The notes beneath the pieces were generated by a model. It was not told where the DNA came from. It saw only the letters and a list, made by a program, of their open reading frames with translations, and did not search any database. A program made the translations under genes and the position numbers. Shown piece by piece: positions 9,801 to 17,420 of a DNA stretch of 38,286 bases. Where the stretch lies: positions 1-38,286 of the forward strand of contig DATNIB010000013.1 in NCBI GenBank assembly GCA_035604685.1. The letters run 5' to 3'. Each line of letters starts with the position of its first letter. Position 1 is the first letter of the stretch. This stretch comes from DATNIB01 sp035604685 (GTDB taxonomy: Bacteria; Actinomycetota; Acidimicrobiia; Acidimicrobiales; RAAP-2).

Positions 9801-10795
9801 ACGACCGTCGCCTCGGTGGGGCCGTAGGTGTTCCACACCTCCCGACCGGCGGCCAGGGGCCAGCCCAGTTCCTCGGAACAGGCCTCACCTCCGAGAATAA
9901 TCAGCCGGACGTTCGCTAAGGCGTTGTCGTCCCACATCGCGGCGAGGGTCGGGACGGTCGACACCACCGAGATGCGGCGCTCCGCGATCCAACCACCGAG
10001 GTCGCCGCCCGATTGCACGACCGCCCGTGGGCACGACACCAGGGCGGCGCCGTTGCGCCATGCGAGCCACATCTCTTCGCAGCTGGCATCGAAGCCAACT
10101 GACAGGCCCGCCATCACTCGGTCATGCGGCTCGACGTGCCACAAGGCCGCCTCCGCGTCGACGAACGCCGCCGCCGACCGATGTCTGACCGCGACTGCCT
10201 TCGGCACCCCCGTCGAACCCGAGGTGAAAATGACCCAGCACTCGTCGTCGAGGCGGGCCGGGCCGATGAGGCCCTGGCCGAGCCGTCGCTGGGTGATCGT
10301 GAGGTTGGGCCCGATCACCGCACACGCGTCCACGTCACGCCAAATGAGCTGGGCCCTCTCCTCGGGATCTGCGAAGTCGACCGGTATGTACACGGCCCCG
10401 GCCAGAAGGACCCCCAGCACGGCGATGTACAGCTCTGCGGTGCCGCTCGGCACTCGGATGCCGACGCGGTCACCGCGGGCAATGTTCGAGGCGCGCAAAC
10501 GGTGGGCCACCGCGGCGGCCTCCGCCCGCAGCTCATCGAAGGTCAGTCGTCGAGCGCTGTCCTCGAGAGCAACGTTCGTCGGCCAGGTCGACCGCGTCGC
10601 TTCGAACACGTCCACGAGCGTCCGTGGCGCAGGAGGGTCACCCCCGTCAAGAACCGTGCCGAAGGGCGACGGGGGTTCATGGAAGGTCCCGCCTGCCGCG
10701 CCCCGGATCGGGCTGCGCACGACCCCCTCGGGAATGGGACAGAAACGGGCACTCCGTCGGACCGGGGGAGCCAAAAGCCCTGCTCGATTGACCAT
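6866..10795 (-). CDS. Membrane-bound NRPS-like synthetase (A-T-TM, poly-lysine-synthetase type)
   Basis: A 1309-residue protein. Residues about 55-520 form an amino-acid adenylation domain: A3 VIFTSGSTGVPKA (188-200), A4 with Asp236 in GFDAS (the residue that holds the alpha-amino group in NRPS domains), A5 NTYGPTEA (322-329), A7 YRTGD (405-409), A8 GRRDDQVKVSGRRIELAEID (422-441), and A10 Lys509. A carrier domain follows, with the phosphopantetheine serine in ELGGTSM (Ser566). The C-terminal ~690 residues contain several membrane segments alternating with hexapeptide-repeat-like soluble parts, resembling the terminal region of poly-epsilon-lysine synthetase Pls, which has about the same total length. 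There is no ordinary condensation or thioesterase domain. The ATG at 10795 has GAGGAG five bases upstream. The product is likely an amino-acid homopolymer or amide, but the substrate cannot be read with confidence. Confidence 0.88.
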   Translation of the reverse strand: MVNRAGLLAPPVRRSARFCPIPEGVVRSPIRGAAGGTFHEPPSPFGTVLDGGDPPAPRTLVDVFEATRSTWPTNVALEDSARRLTFDELRAEAAAVAHRLRASNIARGDRVGIRVPSGTAELYIAVLGVLLAGAVYIPVDFADPEERAQLIWRDVDACAVIGPNLTITQRRLGQGLIGPARLDDECWVIFTSGSTGVPKAVAVRHRSAAAFVDAEAALWHVEPHDRVMAGLSVGFDASCEEMWLAWRNGAALVSCPRAVVQSGGDLGGWIAERRISVVSTVPTLAAMWDDNALANVRLIILGGEACSEELGWPLAAGREVWNTYGPTEATVVTTAAPVLPGRPVGIGTPLGGYRVAAVDEQGQPVSVGEVGELVVAGVGLGRYLDAQLDASRFAGLPALGWDRAYRTGDMVRAGEHGLEFLGRRDDQVKVSGRRIELAEIDAQLTSVPGVRAAATAVRRTPAGNSILVGYVVGDADPADVRRSLAERLPAGVVPAIVGLERLPLKSSGKVDRAALPWPPPPGSTEPVGPSTELGQTARWLAERWREQLGCQTIGGDSDFFELGGTSMAAAKLVSSLRTRFPSAAIADVYHHRRLGELAARLDQLGSVAERPAPPPVQGRRFGALQILGVLVLLGLGSIQWLVGVLAYNQWYGVGLRVGWFVVVVAWVLIASAPGRAALVIVVRRALLGRLRPGRYRRDGWVSWRIWFVERLAQTHHLNTIAGTPWAVRYARWLGIEVGDGARLATLPSPSGLVRIGAGATLETDVDLHGWWIEGSELVVGEVVVGDGARIGTRALLMPGSVVGAGAEIEPGSVVNGLVPANERWSGSPARHEGPAGEHWPEQGAEDTPPGRGPHLAFALGLAALTLLPIAAAVPSFFVLNTLGSLGTLGGAVQSMLVTAPLVAALFLVTYGTLVAVATRRAARLIRPGWHSDSGPTAWALWFCGALMEQSRGVLFPLYSTVFTRAWLRLLGISVGRRTEVSTAVGLNPLVRLGEMSFVTDDVVFAGTRARGGLIEVRPIEVGSRSFVGNGAVLRATTRLGDDSLVGVLSSPPLTSADGTSWLGLPPIEFPRVPERSDPSRTTEPSPRLVAARGAVEIARILLPATLSVALGALAFLALQSLASEGGWPAMVLGAPFALAAAALGAVGLTVAAKWVLIGRYRRAEYPLWSSFVWRDELVNTLHEQLAGAWLLLSALGSPVVPLYLRAMGARVGRHVWFESMAVTEFDLVHLGDRSAVNRGACIETHLFHDRLLRMAPAFLRDDSTLGPNSAVLPDTELGEGCAVGARSVVLRGERLPPRTRWAGVPVASM

Positions 10796-10827
10796 CCGTC
10801 TCCTCGGGCGCTCCAGCCCAAAAGCTG

Positions 10828-10846
10828 AAAATCACCTGAGATTTTA
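10828..10846 (-). promoter_or_regulatory. AT-rich inverted repeat over a candidate -10 box of the NRPS-like operon
   Basis: The 307-base stretch between the NRPS-like start and tRNA-Leu has no credible gene. It holds one AT-rich island with a perfect inverted repeat, AAAATC and GATTTT separated by six bases (10828-10845). On the minus strand this overlaps TAAAAT (10846-10841), a good -10 element about 45 bases before the NRPS start. The placement suits an operator that blocks polymerase. No strong -35 box is visible and no regulator gene is adjacent, so the role is inferred. Confidence 0.4.
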
Positions 10847-11102
10847 CGGAAGGTCTCATGAAGAGTTCGTGACAAGAGCCGAGCCTTACCAGATTCTTAG
10901 GGTCACCCTCGACGACGGGACGCAGACTCAGGCGCGCCATGGCGTCGACTCGATCTGAAGCAACTGCCTGGGTCGAAACTGTTGGCCGCGGCCCACGAGA
11001 AGCGGCCCGCGAGGGGTTTGGATGGCGAAACGAACCTGACCGAGCGAGCGGACACGAAGAAGGCGCCCTGACCAGACCAAACGTTGTGAATCGGACAACG
11101 GG

Positions 11103-11186
<84 letters not shown>

Positions 11187-11302
11187 GAGCGAACCGCCAA
11201 GGGTAGTCGATGGTCGCCTCGGCTAGATTCGTACCGCGACCAGGGAACGAGGGCGTGCCGTCGTCCGCTGGCGAACGGCCTACCGGTAGGATCTGGCGAA
11301 CC

Positions 11303-11959
11303 ATGGGGCTCCAACAGTTCGAGGAACGCCTCGAGCGTCTCGTGGAGGGAACGTTGGCCAAGCCGTTCCGGACCAACCTGCAACCGGTCGAGATCGGCCG
11401 CCGCCTGACGAGAGAGATGGACCTCCACCGGCGGGTGGGTGTGCGCGGGCTGATTGCCCCCAACGTCTTCACCGTGACCCTGTCGGCGACCGATGCCGAC
11501 CGGTTCTCCAACTTCATCGAGGCCCTCATCAGGGAGCTGGCCGAAGCGGCCCGGGAGCACGCGCGGAACGAGAACTACACGTTCGTGGGCCCGATCGACG
11601 TGCACGTCCTGGAGGGCTCGCGTCTGCGGGCGGGCCGGTTCACGATCACCGCCGAGGTGGTCGCCGGACCCGAGGGCCTGCATCCCGCCCGGCTGCTCCT
11701 GCCCGACGGCACCCAGGTGAACATCGAGAGCGAACCCGTGGTGATCGGGCGTCTCCCGGAATGCTCCGTGCCGCTCGGTGACGCCAACGTGAGCCGTCGC
11801 CACGCCGAGGTCCGACGGATCGGGGAGAAGTTCGTGGTGAGCGACCTCGGCTCGACGAACGGGACACGGGTGAACGGGGTTCCGGTCCGCGAGCACTTCC
11901 TCTCCAGCGGTGACGAGATCACCATCGGGTCGACGACGCTCGCATTCGAACTGCAGTGA
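11303..11959 (+). CDS. fhaA: FhaA-type protein: DUF3662 plus FHA domain
   Basis: A 218-residue protein starting at the ATG at 11303 (MGLQQFEERLERLVEG). The upstream extension of the open frame, back to 11210, does not look like protein. Residues about 1-120 are the DUF3662 domain of mycobacterial FhaA. Residues about 140-218 are a forkhead-associated domain with its phosphothreonine-binding residues in VIGRLPECSV, VSRRHAEV and DLGSTNGT. FHA domains dock phosphorylated partners of PknB. The long linker of mycobacterial FhaA is nearly absent. First gene of the fhaA-fhaB-pstP-pbpA run; it overlaps fhaB by four bases (GTGA). TAGGAT at 11287-11292 is a candidate -10, so the leader would be very short. 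Confidence 0.93.
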   Translation: MGLQQFEERLERLVEGTLAKPFRTNLQPVEIGRRLTREMDLHRRVGVRGLIAPNVFTVTLSATDADRFSNFIEALIRELAEAAREHARNENYTFVGPIDVHVLEGSRLRAGRFTITAEVVAGPEGLHPARLLLPDGTQVNIESEPVVIGRLPECSVPLGDANVSRRHAEVRRIGEKFVVSDLGSTNGTRVNGVPVREHFLSSGDEITIGSTTLAFELQ

Positions 11960-12474
11960 ACCTCGCGCTGGTGGGGGCCACCGACTACACGGCGGTCGTC
12001 CGACCCCTGCAGTGGCTGGTGGTGGCGCTGATCTTCCTCTTCTTCCTCCGGGTCATCCGAGCCGTCTTCGTCGAGGTCCGGCCGGCCGGGGCGCGACCCA
12101 CCCGCGCCGAACGGCGGTCCAAGCGCGTCATGGAGCGCCGTCAGCGCCCGGCACGGGTGGGCGCCCCGCGGCGGAGCGACAAGCAGCTGCTCCTCGAGGT
12201 CCTAGAGCCCCGGGACCAGGAGGGGAAGACCTACGAGCTCGACGGTGAGATGACGGTCGGGCGGTCGCCCGGGTGCGGCATCCCGACCTCCTACGACGTC
12301 TACAGCTCGACGATCCACGCCCGGCTCTTCCGGAGCGGGAACCAGCTCTGGGTGGAGGACCTGGGCTCGACCAACGGCACCTACGTGAACTCCGAGCGCA
12401 TCGCGCGGGCCACCCGCCTCGTGAAGGGCGACCTGGTCCAGGTCGGCGCAACCGTGTTCGAGGTGAGCCGATGA
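11956..12474 (+). CDS. fhaB: FhaB-type membrane-anchored FHA protein
   Basis: A 172-residue protein. An N-terminal membrane helix at about residues 15-37 is followed by a basic cytoplasmic linker and a C-terminal FHA domain (about 95-172) with TVGRSPGCGI, SSTIHARL and DLGSTNGTYVN carrying the phosphothreonine-binding Arg, Ser, His and Asn. FhaB/FipA-like proteins link PknB signalling to division and wall synthesis. The GTG start overlaps the fhaA stop (GTGA), and the 3' end overlaps the pstP start (ATGA), so the three genes are translationally coupled. Confidence 0.93.
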   Translation: MNLALVGATDYTAVVRPLQWLVVALIFLFFLRVIRAVFVEVRPAGARPTRAERRSKRVMERRQRPARVGAPRRSDKQLLLEVLEPRDQEGKTYELDGEMTVGRSPGCGIPTSYDVYSSTIHARLFRSGNQLWVEDLGSTNGTYVNSERIARATRLVKGDLVQVGATVFEVSR

Positions 12475-13862
12475 CCGTGCTGCGCGCCGGCACCGCGACC
12501 GACGTCGGGCGCGTCCGCAATACCAACCAGGACCGCCTGATCGCCGAGGAGAACCTCTTCGCGGTCGCCGACGGCATGGGCGGCCACGTGGGCGGGGAGG
12601 TGGCGGCCGGGCTGGCCGTCGAGGCCCTGGCGGCGGCATTCCAGCAGGACGCCAGCGTGTCCGGACTGCGCCATGCCGTGGCGGTCGCCAACGGCGCGGT
12701 CTGGCACCGGAGCCAACACGACGACGACCTGCGGGGGATGGGCACCACGCTCACGGCCGCCGCGCTCACGGTCGGCAGCGACGGCCGCGACGTGCTCGGC
12801 CTCGCCAACGTGGGCGACTCGCGCGCATACCTCCTGTCGGACGGCCGGGTGGCGCAGATCACGGCGGACCACAGCCTGGCCGAGGAGAAGGTGCGTCAGG
12901 GAGAGCTGACCGAGGCCGAGGCGGCGGTCCACCCGCACCGGCACATCCTCACCCGGGCCCTCGGCGTCACCCCCGACGTCGACGTGGACCTCTGGGAGGT
13001 CCACGTGCGGACGGGGGACCGGCTCCTGCTTTGCAGCGACGGGTTGAGCAACGAGGTCGACACGCCGGCGATCGCCCGGATCCTGTCGTCGGTCCGCGAT
13101 CCAAGGCGGGCGGCCCGGGCGCTGGTGAAGGCGGCCAACGACCACGGCGGTGGGGACAACATCTCCGTGGTGGTGGTCGATGTCCTGGTGGGGGAGGACC
13201 GGGTCGACGGGTCGACCTACGTCACTCAGGTGCCCGCCCCCGGACCGGTGCCCGCCCCGCCACAGGTGCCGACCCCGGCCAGCCCGCCGCCGCCGGGGCC
13301 GGGGTCGCCGGCGTCGGCCGCGCCGGGCGGCTCCCTGGTGGACACGATGGCCCGACCCGGCACCGACCTGTTCGTCGCCGCGCCGCCCCCGCCCGGTGCG
13401 CCCCGGGCCCCGCTCGTCGATCGCGGCCCCCCTGCGTCCGACGAGGAGGGTTCCGAGAGCCGACGGGACCGACGGCAGCGCCTCGGCATCCCCCGGCGGA
13501 TCACCCTGCGCGTCGTTCTTTTCTGCCTGCTCACGCTGGCCGTCCCGACGGCCGCCTACGAGGTGCTCCACTGGTACGCGACCGACAACTGGTACGTGAC
13601 GGTGCATGACGGCCACCTGGCCATCTACCAGGGGCGCCCGGGCGGGATGCTCTGGTTCCAGCCCAAGCTCGTCCAAGAGACCGCCGTGGCGACGACCCAG
13701 GTCCTCCCCGACCGGCTGCCCGATCTGCGCGCCAGGGTCGAGGAGACCTCCCTCGCCGGCGCCCGGCGCTACGTGAAGAACCTGGCCGACGAGTTCTCGG
13801 CCCAGCAGCAACTGGGGAATCCGGCGGCCGCCGGCTCGCCGGCCACCGGGGTCAGCCCCTGA
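12471..13862 (+). CDS. pstP: PP2C-family Ser/Thr protein phosphatase PstP
   Basis: A 463-residue protein starting at the ATG at 12471, which overlaps the fhaB stop. The PP2C domain (about 1-240) shows the metal-binding motifs: RNTNQD (Asp21), AVADGMGGHVGGE (Asp34), GMGTT, VGDSRAYL, CSDGLSNEV and GGGDNISVV. A Pro/Ala-rich linker, a membrane helix (about 342-365) and a ~100-residue outside domain follow, as in mycobacterial PstP. It reverses phosphorylation by PknB, encoded in the same region. The stop and the pbpA start share one base (TGATG), so rodA, which normally lies here, is absent. The open frame extends further upstream, but only as a shadow of fhaB. Confidence 0.95.
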   Translation: MTVLRAGTATDVGRVRNTNQDRLIAEENLFAVADGMGGHVGGEVAAGLAVEALAAAFQQDASVSGLRHAVAVANGAVWHRSQHDDDLRGMGTTLTAAALTVGSDGRDVLGLANVGDSRAYLLSDGRVAQITADHSLAEEKVRQGELTEAEAAVHPHRHILTRALGVTPDVDVDLWEVHVRTGDRLLLCSDGLSNEVDTPAIARILSSVRDPRRAARALVKAANDHGGGDNISVVVVDVLVGEDRVDGSTYVTQVPAPGPVPAPPQVPTPASPPPPGPGSPASAAPGGSLVDTMARPGTDLFVAAPPPPGAPRAPLVDRGPPASDEEGSESRRDRRQRLGIPRRITLRVVLFCLLTLAVPTAAYEVLHWYATDNWYVTVHDGHLAIYQGRPGGMLWFQPKLVQETAVATTQVLPDRLPDLRARVEETSLAGARRYVKNLADEFSAQQQLGNPAAAGSPATGVSP

Positions 13863-15397
13863 TGGGTCGCCGGATTCGATGGTTGGGCGTCGTCCTCATC
13901 TTGTGCTTCGGGCTGGTCATCATCCAGCTCACCAACATCCAGTTCCACCGGGCCCCCGCCCTCCGGACCAAGGCGGCCGCCATCGCCAACAAGGCCAACC
14001 CCGACAACTACCGGGGGTACATCCTGGCCGCCGACGGCACCAACCTGGCCCAGTCCGTGCCCAACACCGACAAGGCCGACAACTTCCACCAATACGTCCG
14101 CCAGTACCCGTACGGCTCGCTGTTCTCGGGCGTCGTCGGCTACTCGTCCTTCTACTACGGCACGGGCGGGGTCGAATCGGTCTACAACGACGAACTGATA
14201 CCGCACTCCCAGCCGGCCCACACGCTGACCCAGCTCTTGTCGCCACCGCCCAAGACGACCGACAACATCACCCTCACGGTCGAGCCGTATCTGCAGAAGG
14301 TGGCCCAGCAGGAGTGCGCCCAGATCCCCAACGTCAACCAGGACTGCGGGATCGTGGCCATCACCCCCCAGACGGGGGCGGTCACGGCCCTCTACTCGAA
14401 TCCCACCTACGACCCGGCGCCGCTCACCTCGCCCGTGGTCAACACCGAGAAGCTGGCCGCGGAGGGCGACCTGCAGAAGGACGGCGAGGGGTTCTCGCCT
14501 GCCGTGGCACTCGCCACCCAGGAGACCGAGCTGCCCGGCTCGACCTTCAAGGTGGTGACGACGACGGCCGTGTACAACCTGAAGCCCACGCTGGCCGGCT
14601 TCACGTTCCCGGTGGCCGCCTGCACGCCGACCCTGCCCGAGTCGAACCTCCCCATCTGCAACGACCCGTCGCCCCCGAGCAACGGGAGCCCCTGCGGCGG
14701 TGACATTCAAGTGATGCTGCCCGAGTCCTGTGACCCGGGCTACGCCGAGCTGGGTCTGGCGCTCGGCGGCGCGACGCTCTACGAGCAGGCGACCCTGTTC
14801 GGGTTCGACGCGGTCCCCCCGATCGACCTGGTCGGCTTCGAGGAGGGGTCGGTGGCTAAGTCCAACTTCCCGACGCCGATCGAGTTGAGCCCGGGCCACG
14901 AGCCCGGCCTACCGGGCATCGCCTACTCCGCCTTCGGGCAGCAAGACGTGAACTCGACCGCTCTCCAGATGGCCATGGTGGCGGCGGCGGTGGCCAACGG
15001 GGGGGCGCTCATGACCCCGCACGTGATGGCCCAGATCCGCGACTCGCAGGGCGCCGTGGTGGAGACCTTCAAGCCCACCGTCTACAAGCAGTCGCTGTCG
15101 GCGGGTGCCGCGGCCCAGGTCACCCAGCTCATGCAACAGGTGGCCATCTCGGGCACGGCGGCCGGGGTCTTCCCGTCGTCGCTCAACGTGGCGGTGAAGA
15201 CGGGGACCGCCCAGACCGGCAACTCGGCCAACAACACCGACGACTGGATGATCGGGTTCGCGCCGGCCAACGATCCCAAGGTGGCGGTCGCCGTCGAGGT
15301 CCCGTTCCAGGCCACGTCCAGCACGGGGGCCCGGATCGCCGGCCCCATCATGGAGAAGATGCTGGAAGCCGCGCTCAACCCCCCGCCGGGCCAGTGA
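13862..15397 (+). CDS. pbpA: Class B penicillin-binding protein (PbpA type)
   Basis: A 511-residue protein with an N-terminal membrane anchor (about 8-27), a short non-catalytic domain and a C-terminal transpeptidase domain. The catalytic serine lies in GSTFK (Ser227, Lys230) and the third motif is KTGTA (446-450). The second motif, normally S-x-N, reads Ser289-Cys290-Asp291, so the Asn is replaced by Asp. It cross-links peptidoglycan at the outer face of the membrane. It is coupled to pstP by a one-base overlap, and pknB follows after 80 bases. In mycobacteria PbpA is paired with the SEDS protein RodA; no SEDS gene lies in this window. Confidence 0.93.
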   Translation: MGRRIRWLGVVLILCFGLVIIQLTNIQFHRAPALRTKAAAIANKANPDNYRGYILAADGTNLAQSVPNTDKADNFHQYVRQYPYGSLFSGVVGYSSFYYGTGGVESVYNDELIPHSQPAHTLTQLLSPPPKTTDNITLTVEPYLQKVAQQECAQIPNVNQDCGIVAITPQTGAVTALYSNPTYDPAPLTSPVVNTEKLAAEGDLQKDGEGFSPAVALATQETELPGSTFKVVTTTAVYNLKPTLAGFTFPVAACTPTLPESNLPICNDPSPPSNGSPCGGDIQVMLPESCDPGYAELGLALGGATLYEQATLFGFDAVPPIDLVGFEEGSVAKSNFPTPIELSPGHEPGLPGIAYSAFGQQDVNSTALQMAMVAAAVANGGALMTPHVMAQIRDSQGAVVETFKPTVYKQSLSAGAAAQVTQLMQQVAISGTAAGVFPSSLNVAVKTGTAQTGNSANNTDDWMIGFAPANDPKVAVAVEVPFQATSSTGARIAGPIMEKMLEAALNPPPGQ

Positions 15398-15461
15398 TGC
15401 TGCCCGCCCGCCCCGCCCCGATCGCCACCGTCGCCCCCCGTAGGGCTGCGACGGCCACGCC

Positions 15462-15467
15462 TAGGCT
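15462..15467 (+). promoter_or_regulatory. Candidate -10 box of pknB
   Basis: TAGGCT lies ten bases before the pknB start codon, in the 80-base gap after pbpA. It would give a transcript with almost no leader, and no Shine-Dalgarno sequence is visible before the ATG. A -35 element is not evident. Confidence 0.4.
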
Positions 15468-15477
15468 CTGACCGGTC

Positions 15478-17397
15478 ATGGAGCCGATCGAGAACCGGCA
15501 GGTCTTCTCCAACCGCTACGAGCTCACGCACCGCATCGCCCGGGGCGGCATGGCCGATGTCTACCGGGCGCGGGACCGGCTGCTCGACCGCCCGGTCGCC
15601 CTCAAGATCCTCTTCCCCGAGCTCTCGGTCGATCGGGCCTTCGTCGAGCGGTTCCGCCGGGAGGCGCAGGCGGCGGCCAACCTCTCCCACCCCAACATCG
15701 TCCCGGTGTTCGACTGGGGCGAGGACGACGGGACCTACTTCATCGTCATGGAGTTCGTCGACGGCCGCCCGCTGTCGGCCGTGCTGCGCGACGTCGGCCC
15801 CCTCGCTCCCGAACAGGCCGCCGACATCGGCGCCCACGTGGCGGGCGCGCTCGCGTTCGCCCACCGCCACGGCGTGATCCACCGCGACGTGAAGCCGGGC
15901 AACGTCCTCATCACGAGCGACAACCAGGTGAAGGTCACGGACTTCGGCATCGCCCGGGCCATGAACACCGAGGAGTCGCTCACCCAGACCGGCGCCGTCA
16001 TGGGGACGGCCACCTACTTCTCGCCCGAGCAGGCAGAGGGGGTCGGCGTCGACGCGCGGAGCGACGTGTACTCCCTCGGCGTCGTGCTCTTCGAGATGCT
16101 CACCGGTCGGCCGCCCTTCCTCGGGGACACGCCGGTGGCCGTGGCCTCCAAGCACGTGCGCGACACGCCGCCGTTGCCGAGTGAGCTGCGGCCCGACCTG
16201 CCGGTGGAGCTCGAGGCGGTCGTGATGAAGGCGATGGCCAAATCGCCCGACCAGCGCTACGACTCCGCCGAGGACCTGCGGGCCGACCTGCTGCGCTTCG
16301 AGGAGGGCCGGCCGGTGCTGGCCGACCAGACGACGGCGATCGACGCCTACGCCGCCGGATCGACGGCGCCGGTGCCGACGCTGACGGGCGCCAACCGCAC
16401 CGAGCTCGTGCCCGGCCGGCGGGGGGCCCCGGTCACGGTCGGGATCAGCGCGGCCGTCCGGCGCCGGGCGCGCCGCGGCCCGATCGCGCTGCTCGTCGTG
16501 CTCCTGGCGGCCCTGGTCGTGGTCGCCGTCCTCCTGGTCAACACGCTCTCGGGCGGGTTCGACATGCCGAACCTGGTCGGCCAGACGGTGGCGCAGGCGA
16601 CGACCGCCCTCCAGGCGAAGCACCTCCTGATCGGGGCCGAGACCCCCCGTTCGAGCAACCGGGCTCCCGGGATCGTGCTCGGCACCGACCCCGCCGCGGG
16701 GTCGACCGTGAAGAAGGGCGACCGGGTGGACCTGATCGTGAGCGGCGCACTCTCGACGGTCACCGAACAAGACGTGGTCGGCGACGATCTAGCCGGTGCG
16801 GAGGCGCTGCTGTCGTCGCAGAACCTGCACTACAAGGTGATCTTCGTGGACAACTCCGGGGCCCAAGAGGTCGTGCTCACCCAGAACCCGGCGGCCGGCG
16901 CCAAGGTCCCGATCCGCACCGTGGTGCAGCTCACCGTGCCGCGGCCGAGCAACCAGGTCACGATCGACGACGTCCAGGGGGACACCCCGACCCAGGCCAG
17001 CAACATCTTGGAGGCCCAGGGTCTGCAGGTCGGCTCGCAGTCGATGCAGTGCTCGAACACCCAGCAGTCGGGCAACGTATCGGCCACCCAGCCGGCGGCC
17101 GGGTCCAAGGTGGCGCGCAACACCACGGTGAACCTGGTGGTGTCGTCGGGGGCCTGCAACGTGGTCGTCCAGAACGTGATCGGCGACGATCAGCAGACGG
17201 CCACCAGCGCCCTCGACGGTCAGGGGCTGACCGTCTCGCCCGCCCAGACGATCAACTGCCTGTCCGGCCAGAACGGCAACGTCGTCGACCAAAGCCCCGA
17301 GGGCGGGACCCAGGTGACGCTGCCGTCGACCGTCACCATCACGGTGTGCAGCCTGCTCGTCCCGCCGACCACCACCACGACCTTGCCGGGTCCCTGA
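15478..17397 (+). CDS. pknB: Ser/Thr protein kinase PknB with four PASTA domains
   Basis: A 639-residue Hanks-type kinase. The kinase domain covers about 14-275: glycine loop IARGGMADVY, ATP-binding Lys43, catalytic HRDVKPGN (Asp137), DFG at 155-157, and an activation loop whose Thr169 and Thr171 match the autophosphorylated pair of mycobacterial PknB. One membrane helix spans about 335-356. Four PASTA domains (about 361-425, 426-491, 492-560 and 561-630) face outside and bind peptidoglycan fragments or lipid II in known PknB proteins. The protein ends in a short Thr/Pro-rich tail. The partner kinase PknA, usually just upstream, is absent. Its end lies within an inverted repeat shared with convergent trpG. 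Confidence 0.97.
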   Translation: MEPIENRQVFSNRYELTHRIARGGMADVYRARDRLLDRPVALKILFPELSVDRAFVERFRREAQAAANLSHPNIVPVFDWGEDDGTYFIVMEFVDGRPLSAVLRDVGPLAPEQAADIGAHVAGALAFAHRHGVIHRDVKPGNVLITSDNQVKVTDFGIARAMNTEESLTQTGAVMGTATYFSPEQAEGVGVDARSDVYSLGVVLFEMLTGRPPFLGDTPVAVASKHVRDTPPLPSELRPDLPVELEAVVMKAMAKSPDQRYDSAEDLRADLLRFEEGRPVLADQTTAIDAYAAGSTAPVPTLTGANRTELVPGRRGAPVTVGISAAVRRRARRGPIALLVVLLAALVVVAVLLVNTLSGGFDMPNLVGQTVAQATTALQAKHLLIGAETPRSSNRAPGIVLGTDPAAGSTVKKGDRVDLIVSGALSTVTEQDVVGDDLAGAEALLSSQNLHYKVIFVDNSGAQEVVLTQNPAAGAKVPIRTVVQLTVPRPSNQVTIDDVQGDTPTQASNILEAQGLQVGSQSMQCSNTQQSGNVSATQPAAGSKVARNTTVNLVVSSGACNVVVQNVIGDDQQTATSALDGQGLTVSPAQTINCLSGQNGNVVDQSPEGGTQVTLPSTVTITVCSLLVPPTTTTTLPGP

Positions 17398-17420
17398 GGG
17401 GCGTCCCCCGACCCTCAGGG
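17392..17420. terminator. Symmetric hairpin between convergent pknB and trpG
   Basis: A perfect nine-base inverted repeat, CCCTGAGGG (17392-17400) and CCCTCAGGG (17412-17420), with an 11-base loop. One arm holds the pknB stop codon and the other the trpG stop codon. It could end transcription in both directions, but neither side has a T-tract, so this is a candidate rather than a standard intrinsic terminator. Confidence 0.55.

Noticed and set aside
10796..11102. A small gene between the NRPS-like gene and tRNA-Leu on the minus strand
   Set aside because: Open frames here run into the tRNA or the NRPS gene out of frame, have no clear ribosome site and resemble no family I know.
15082..16770. 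A long open frame (562 codons) on the minus strand across pbpA and pknB
   Set aside because: It mirrors the strong third-position GC of the two real genes, has His/Gly/Arg/Asp-rich composition without domains, and both sense genes have complete catalytic motifs.
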